The notes beneath the pieces were generated by a model. The model did no database searches. It was not told the origin of the DNA and saw only the letters and a list, made by a program, of their open reading frames with translations. A program made the position numbers and the translations under genes. Positions 61,032 through 64,000 of a stretch of 64,000 nucleotides of DNA are shown here, piece after piece. Numbering within the stretch: the stretch's first letter is position 1; every line of letters begins with the position of its first letter. The stretch is from NCBI GenBank assembly GCA_039111635.1, contig JBCAQO010000004.1, positions 372,001 through 436,000 on the forward strand, given 5' to 3'. The stretch comes from Heterobasidion occidentale. Taxonomy: Eukaryota; Basidiomycota; Agaricomycetes; Russulales; Bondarzewiaceae.

Positions 61032-62215
61032 CGGGCCTGTCTAGGCGACAGCCGTTTCTGAGACATGATATACTCCAGTGCCTGATGATCAGTGAATATC
61101 CGGAAACGGGTGCCGTGCAGTAGGTCGCGGAACCGCTTCAATGATGAGACGATGGCTAACAGCTCCTGTTCGTGCACAGGGTAATTTTGCTGAGTGGTGG
61201 TGAACTTACCGGACCAGAACGCAACCACAGGTGCGGTGCGGAGGTCTTCACCTTGGCTTACCACGCCGCTTGCGCCCGTCAATGAGGCGTCGCACGTCAG
61301 ATTGATGGGCGGCTCCTCGGGACCATACTTGATAGGGACCCGGTGGTGGTCTCGCCATTTCTGCACTATCGAGCGTACCTTGTCGAATGCCCGCTGTTCT
61401 GATGGACCCCAGCGCCATTGAGCGTTAGCGCCCGTTAGTGCGGTCAATGTGCCCATCGGTATTCGCACACCGGGGCAGTCAGGGGCGAGGAACCCCACCG
61501 CGCCAATAAAAGATGACAGAGCATCCTTTGTCGGCGGCGTTTTCCAGTTTGCCACCTTGTCAACTTTATCTGGGTCCATTGCAATTCCTTCGGAATCCAC
61601 CACATGGCCCAAAATCTTTAAGCGGTCAACGAAGAAGTCAAGTTTGTGTTCGCTCAGGTAAAACTTCTCTGATCGTAGCGTATCAATTACTGACTTCACA
61701 TGCCGCATATGGTCCGCGGCCGTATCAGAGTAGATAACAATATCATCCAAGTAGACGTCCATGAAGACTCCAATATAAGCGGCAAAGATATGATTCATCA
61801 GAGCCTGGTAAGTGGCCCCACCGTTGCAGTCTCCAATCTGAAGAACATTACTGACCATCGTGCCGTCCGGGGTTGTGAACAGGGTACGCGGGACATGTTC
61901 GGGAACAACGCGTATTTGTTCATATGCATCCTTACCGTCGACAAGCGACCGGTACGGATGTGCGGCCACGTTGCGGAGAATTGACTCAATATCCGGCAAG
62001 GGAGAAGCCAACTTCTTCGTATTTGAGTTGCGCTCTCGTGAGTCAATCACTGTCCTCAAGCGAAGCTTACCATCCCCCTTGTCAGGCTTCTTTAACATCA
62101 GCATCGGCATGGCATTCGTACCGCTACTGAATTCCCACCTCCCGGTCTTCCGATAAGCTTCACGCTTCTCTCGCCAGAGGGGGACAAGAGGGCGGAAATC
62201 TTTGATGGTCTCCAT
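61016..62215 (-). CDS. chromovirus reverse transcriptase and RNase H
   Basis: This frame of 399 codons opens with KDFRPLVPLWREKREAYRKT. RT landmarks are AMPMLMLKKPDKGDGKLRL, VDGKDAYEQIRVVPEH and the catalytic YLDDI at 155-159. The tether follows with VGFLAPDCPGVRIPMGTL. RNase H has LTCDASLTGASGVVSQ (D309), NYPVHEQELLAIV (E349) and FTDHQAL (D376). The stop directly after RWLEV is due to a one-base shift; translation continues in the integrase frame. Confidence 0.95.
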   Translation of the reverse strand: METIKDFRPLVPLWREKREAYRKTGRWEFSSGTNAMPMLMLKKPDKGDGKLRLRTVIDSRERNSNTKKLASPLPDIESILRNVAAHPYRSLVDGKDAYEQIRVVPEHVPRTLFTTPDGTMVSNVLQIGDCNGGATYQALMNHIFAAYIGVFMDVYLDDIVIYSDTAADHMRHVKSVIDTLRSEKFYLSEHKLDFFVDRLKILGHVVDSEGIAMDPDKVDKVANWKTPPTKDALSSFIGAVGFLAPDCPGVRIPMGTLTALTGANAQWRWGPSEQRAFDKVRSIVQKWRDHHRVPIKYGPEEPPINLTCDASLTGASGVVSQGEDLRTAPVVAFWSGKFTTTQQNYPVHEQELLAIVSSLKRFRDLLHGTRFRIFTDHQALEYIMSQKRLSPRQARWLEV

Positions 62216-63324
62216 GGGTACACTTTGTCTTCATCTATCAGAGGTATCGTGTGGTTAATTGCACGGAGAGGAGGCAATGGTGTCTCAATAGCCTCTTTAC
62301 AGATATCTTTCGCGTACTCCCGGAGTTCCTCCCGCAACCTTGATACCTGTTCATGAAAGATATCTGCCGCGCGGGATTCAACGGTCAAAACCTGTGGTCC
62401 CTCAATTGGCAGTGAAACCGGGCTGCCGACATCTACCTGTGAAGGATTGAAGCTAAGAAAGATCTTATGCTGAAATAAGAAAGGTGTGCCTAATATTAGG
62501 TCATAGCTGTCCAAGTTAACAATATCCAGGTGCCGTTGTTCATCTATTTCCTGGTATTGCAGTCGGGTGGTAACCCCATAATTCAATCGTGTCCTTGAAC
62601 CTGACACAGCAAGTTGCACCGGCACCGGTTTTGCCAAGGGCACTCGCGGCAGCTTCAACTGGTCTGCGAGTGTGGACGAGATGAAGTCCGCCATCGAGCC
62701 GCTATCAAGTAAGGCCCGAGCCGGTTCACCTGCCACTAGTACGCTAACAACAAGTGGTTTTGGCACACGTCGCTCGAAGTCCTTGACTCGGGCGGATGTC
62801 CGTTCTAGGGTATTTGTATCAGCCCGTGGCCGGCCAGCCTTTTTGGAGCCCACCTCGGCCTTCGCCGCCATGATGGCCTCATACATGGTGTCCCAACTGG
62901 TATCACAAGAGTCAGGGATGGCATCTGACAACGAGTCCCCGGTGTAATCGTCGCCTTGGGACATTTCCGCACCCTCAATTGTTGACAGGTCGTCGCTTGC
63001 CGTGTAGTAGGACGAGCAGTCAGAGACACTCTCAGACCTCACATCGTCCTCTGACAGGTCAGGCAGGTGTCCATCGCCATGTTCATCATCATTATCAGAT
63101 TCTGACATGCTAAACAGGCTAGGCATGCTGCCCTGGCTGAACGTATCGTCATCCTCGCAAGCCCAATTGACCTTTGTGAGGTCAGCGCCAGTCCTTCCGC
63201 CTTCTTGGTACCAACCAGAATGGCACTCCGACAGGTCTTGCTTAGTACGAACAAGCTCCTTCCATCGTGCCATTTTCTGCACAAATAACCAGTGTATTAG
63301 GTCAAACCCTTCAGACAGCAGCAC
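62098..63324 (-). CDS. chromovirus aspartic protease region
   Basis: The first half is an acidic linker (SMSESDNDDEHGDGHLPDLS). The protease has ARALLDSGSMADF with the catalytic Asp in DSGS (207-210) and the second hydrophobic-hydrophobic-Gly motif DLILGTPFL (about 274-282). The end, IDEDKVYPWRPSK, is the usual join to RT, but the frame breaks there near 62160. Confidence 0.88.
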   Translation of the reverse strand: MLLSEGFDLIHWLFVQKMARWKELVRTKQDLSECHSGWYQEGGRTGADLTKVNWACEDDDTFSQGSMPSLFSMSESDNDDEHGDGHLPDLSEDDVRSESVSDCSSYYTASDDLSTIEGAEMSQGDDYTGDSLSDAIPDSCDTSWDTMYEAIMAAKAEVGSKKAGRPRADTNTLERTSARVKDFERRVPKPLVVSVLVAGEPARALLDSGSMADFISSTLADQLKLPRVPLAKPVPVQLAVSGSRTRLNYGVTTRLQYQEIDEQRHLDIVNLDSYDLILGTPFLFQHKIFLSFNPSQVDVGSPVSLPIEGPQVLTVESRAADIFHEQVSRLREELREYAKDICKEAIETPLPPLRAINHTIPLIDEDKVYPWRPSKISALLSPSGERSVKLIGRPGGGNSVAVRMPCRC

Positions 63325-63499
63325 ACGGCGCTCAATCTGATGCGTCTCAGTGAGTGATTATCAGTTATTTGAAAGAATAGAGGCCCATTGGTATTCATTT
63401 CAAAGCGAGTTTGTGCAAAGACCGGAAAGGCCGGGTCGACGGTCTCATCAGTAGGCAATGGAACTGCGGCATAGAGGACGGATTTAAAGTGCCCCATAA

Positions 63500-64000
63500 T
63501 CACCTCGTCTTTTGCCAGCCGAAAGGCTTCGGACCGCTCAGTACCTTCATCATGCCAGAAATGATACGGGTGGTTCCCGAGCTAGCCACTTCCTGCATAG
63601 CAAGCCGGTCCTGCTCGATATTGTCGAGGTTCACTGTTGCCGCAGCCCCACTCAAGGTAGGGGCTTTTGTCACTCTACGTTCGGGACAATCCTTAGACAT
63701 ATGGTCCTTAGCCTCGCACCTGAAGCACCGGCCCTCTTCACGTAGGCGCTTGCGACGGTCCTTATCCGCTTGAGTGCGCTCCGGCCGCTTCCCACTGGTG
63801 CTGTCCCTGTTCCTCTGTGAACTGTCCCCTTTCTGATCCCCTGACCTTGTGGACTTCTTTGGCTGATCGGGTTTCCGGTCTTTGGAACTATCACCATCCT
63901 TGCGTTCCTTCTTCTTAGACGGTTCACTTTTGCGGCCTTCGTCTGCCTTCCGAGCTTCAGCTTCAGCCCTCTTCATCAACAGGTGAGTACGCTCATACTT
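63500..64000 (-). CDS. chromovirus gag C-terminal part with zinc knuckle (partial)
   Basis: The frame is open at the window end. A long Lys/Asp/Ser-rich linker precedes GRCFRCEAKDHMSKDCPERR, a C-x2-C-x4-H-x4-C knuckle of retroviral nucleocapsid type. The capsid part lies beyond the window. A frame break near 63500 separates it from the stretch MIMGHFKSVLYAAVPLPTDE that leads into the protease frame. Confidence 0.85.
   Translation of the reverse strand, partial: KYERTHLLMKRAEAEARKADEGRKSEPSKKKERKDGDSSKDRKPDQPKKSTRSGDQKGDSSQRNRDSTSGKRPERTQADKDRRKRLREEGRCFRCEAKDHMSKDCPERRVTKAPTLSGAAATVNLDNIEQDRLAMQEVASSGTTRIISGMMKVLSGPKPFGWQKTR

Larger units (their letters stand above)
57614..64000 (-). mobile_element. 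Ty3/gypsy chromovirus, 5' part beyond the window
   Basis: A minus-strand LTR retrotransposon. In its own direction it has gag with a zinc knuckle, protease, reverse transcriptase, RNase H, integrase and chromodomain, the Ty3/gypsy order. The probable 3' LTR is at 57614-57829; the 5' LTR and most of gag lie past base 64000. Long open frames survive (1068, 399 and 408 codons), with only single-base breaks between them, so the copy is young or recently active by sequence. It lies about 140 bp downstream of the APH-like gene, and no host gene is visibly interrupted. Confidence 0.93.

Overview
The window is nuclear DNA of a basidiomycete fungus, most likely an Agaricomycete. The evidence is many short (about 50-80 nt) GT-AG introns, dense genes on both strands, C-rich coding strands, and families typical of the group: trehalose phosphorylase, a PriA-like secreted protein, expanded kinase families and a chromodomain Ty3/gypsy element. 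Order or species cannot be fixed from the sequence alone. No rRNA, tRNA or CRISPR array was found.

Layout. 0.4-8.2 kb: a JmjC dioxygenase, a TBC1D5-type Rab-GAP and the SDH flavoprotein. 8.6-16.8 kb: two U6 snRNA genes in opposite orientation enclose a small unknown gene, an RsfS/Atp25-type mitochondrial gene, SHR3, LETM1 and an ALKBH1-type AlkB gene. 17-32.3 kb: a Ran1/Pat1-like kinase, a CK1-like kinase, a Rec114-like meiotic gene, ATP12, MSH3 and POL5. 32.9-39 kb: a PriA-like secreted protein, a GDSL esterase (IAH1) and CDC25. 39-44.3 kb: a gene-poor, GC-rich stretch with an imperfect tandem duplication, palindromes and one proline/serine-rich unknown gene. 44.3-51.4 kb: trehalose phosphorylase, and divergent from it a TFIIB/Brf-type factor with an apparent 1.27 kb intron. 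52.6-57.5 kb: a divergent kinase, an unknown but apparently well-expressed protein with a TATA box, and an APH-fold phosphotransferase. 57.6 kb to the end: a minus-strand chromovirus (LTR, integrase with chromodomain, RT/RNase H, protease, gag zinc knuckle) that runs off the window.

Functional themes are housekeeping: mitochondria (SDH1, LETM1, ATP12, RsfS/Atp25-like), genome maintenance and meiosis (MSH3, Rec114-like, Ran1/Pat1-like, CDC25), ribosome biogenesis and splicing (POL5, U6), and storage sugar (trehalose phosphorylase). Several neighbours are divergent pairs sharing 100-400 bp promoters.

A strong caution applies to the whole window. Many conserved genes carry isolated one-base reading-frame breaks inside otherwise well-conserved sequence, mostly as if one base were missing and often at short homopolymers. 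At least 25 are seen, in LETM1, ATP12, MSH3, both kinases, ALKBH1, trehalose phosphorylase, CDC25, the retroelement and others. SDH1, SHR3 and the JmjC gene are unbroken. This looks like residual assembly error rather than gene decay, so broken genes are annotated as CDS with the breaks noted. Gene spans cover exons plus introns; start and end are first and last coding bases.
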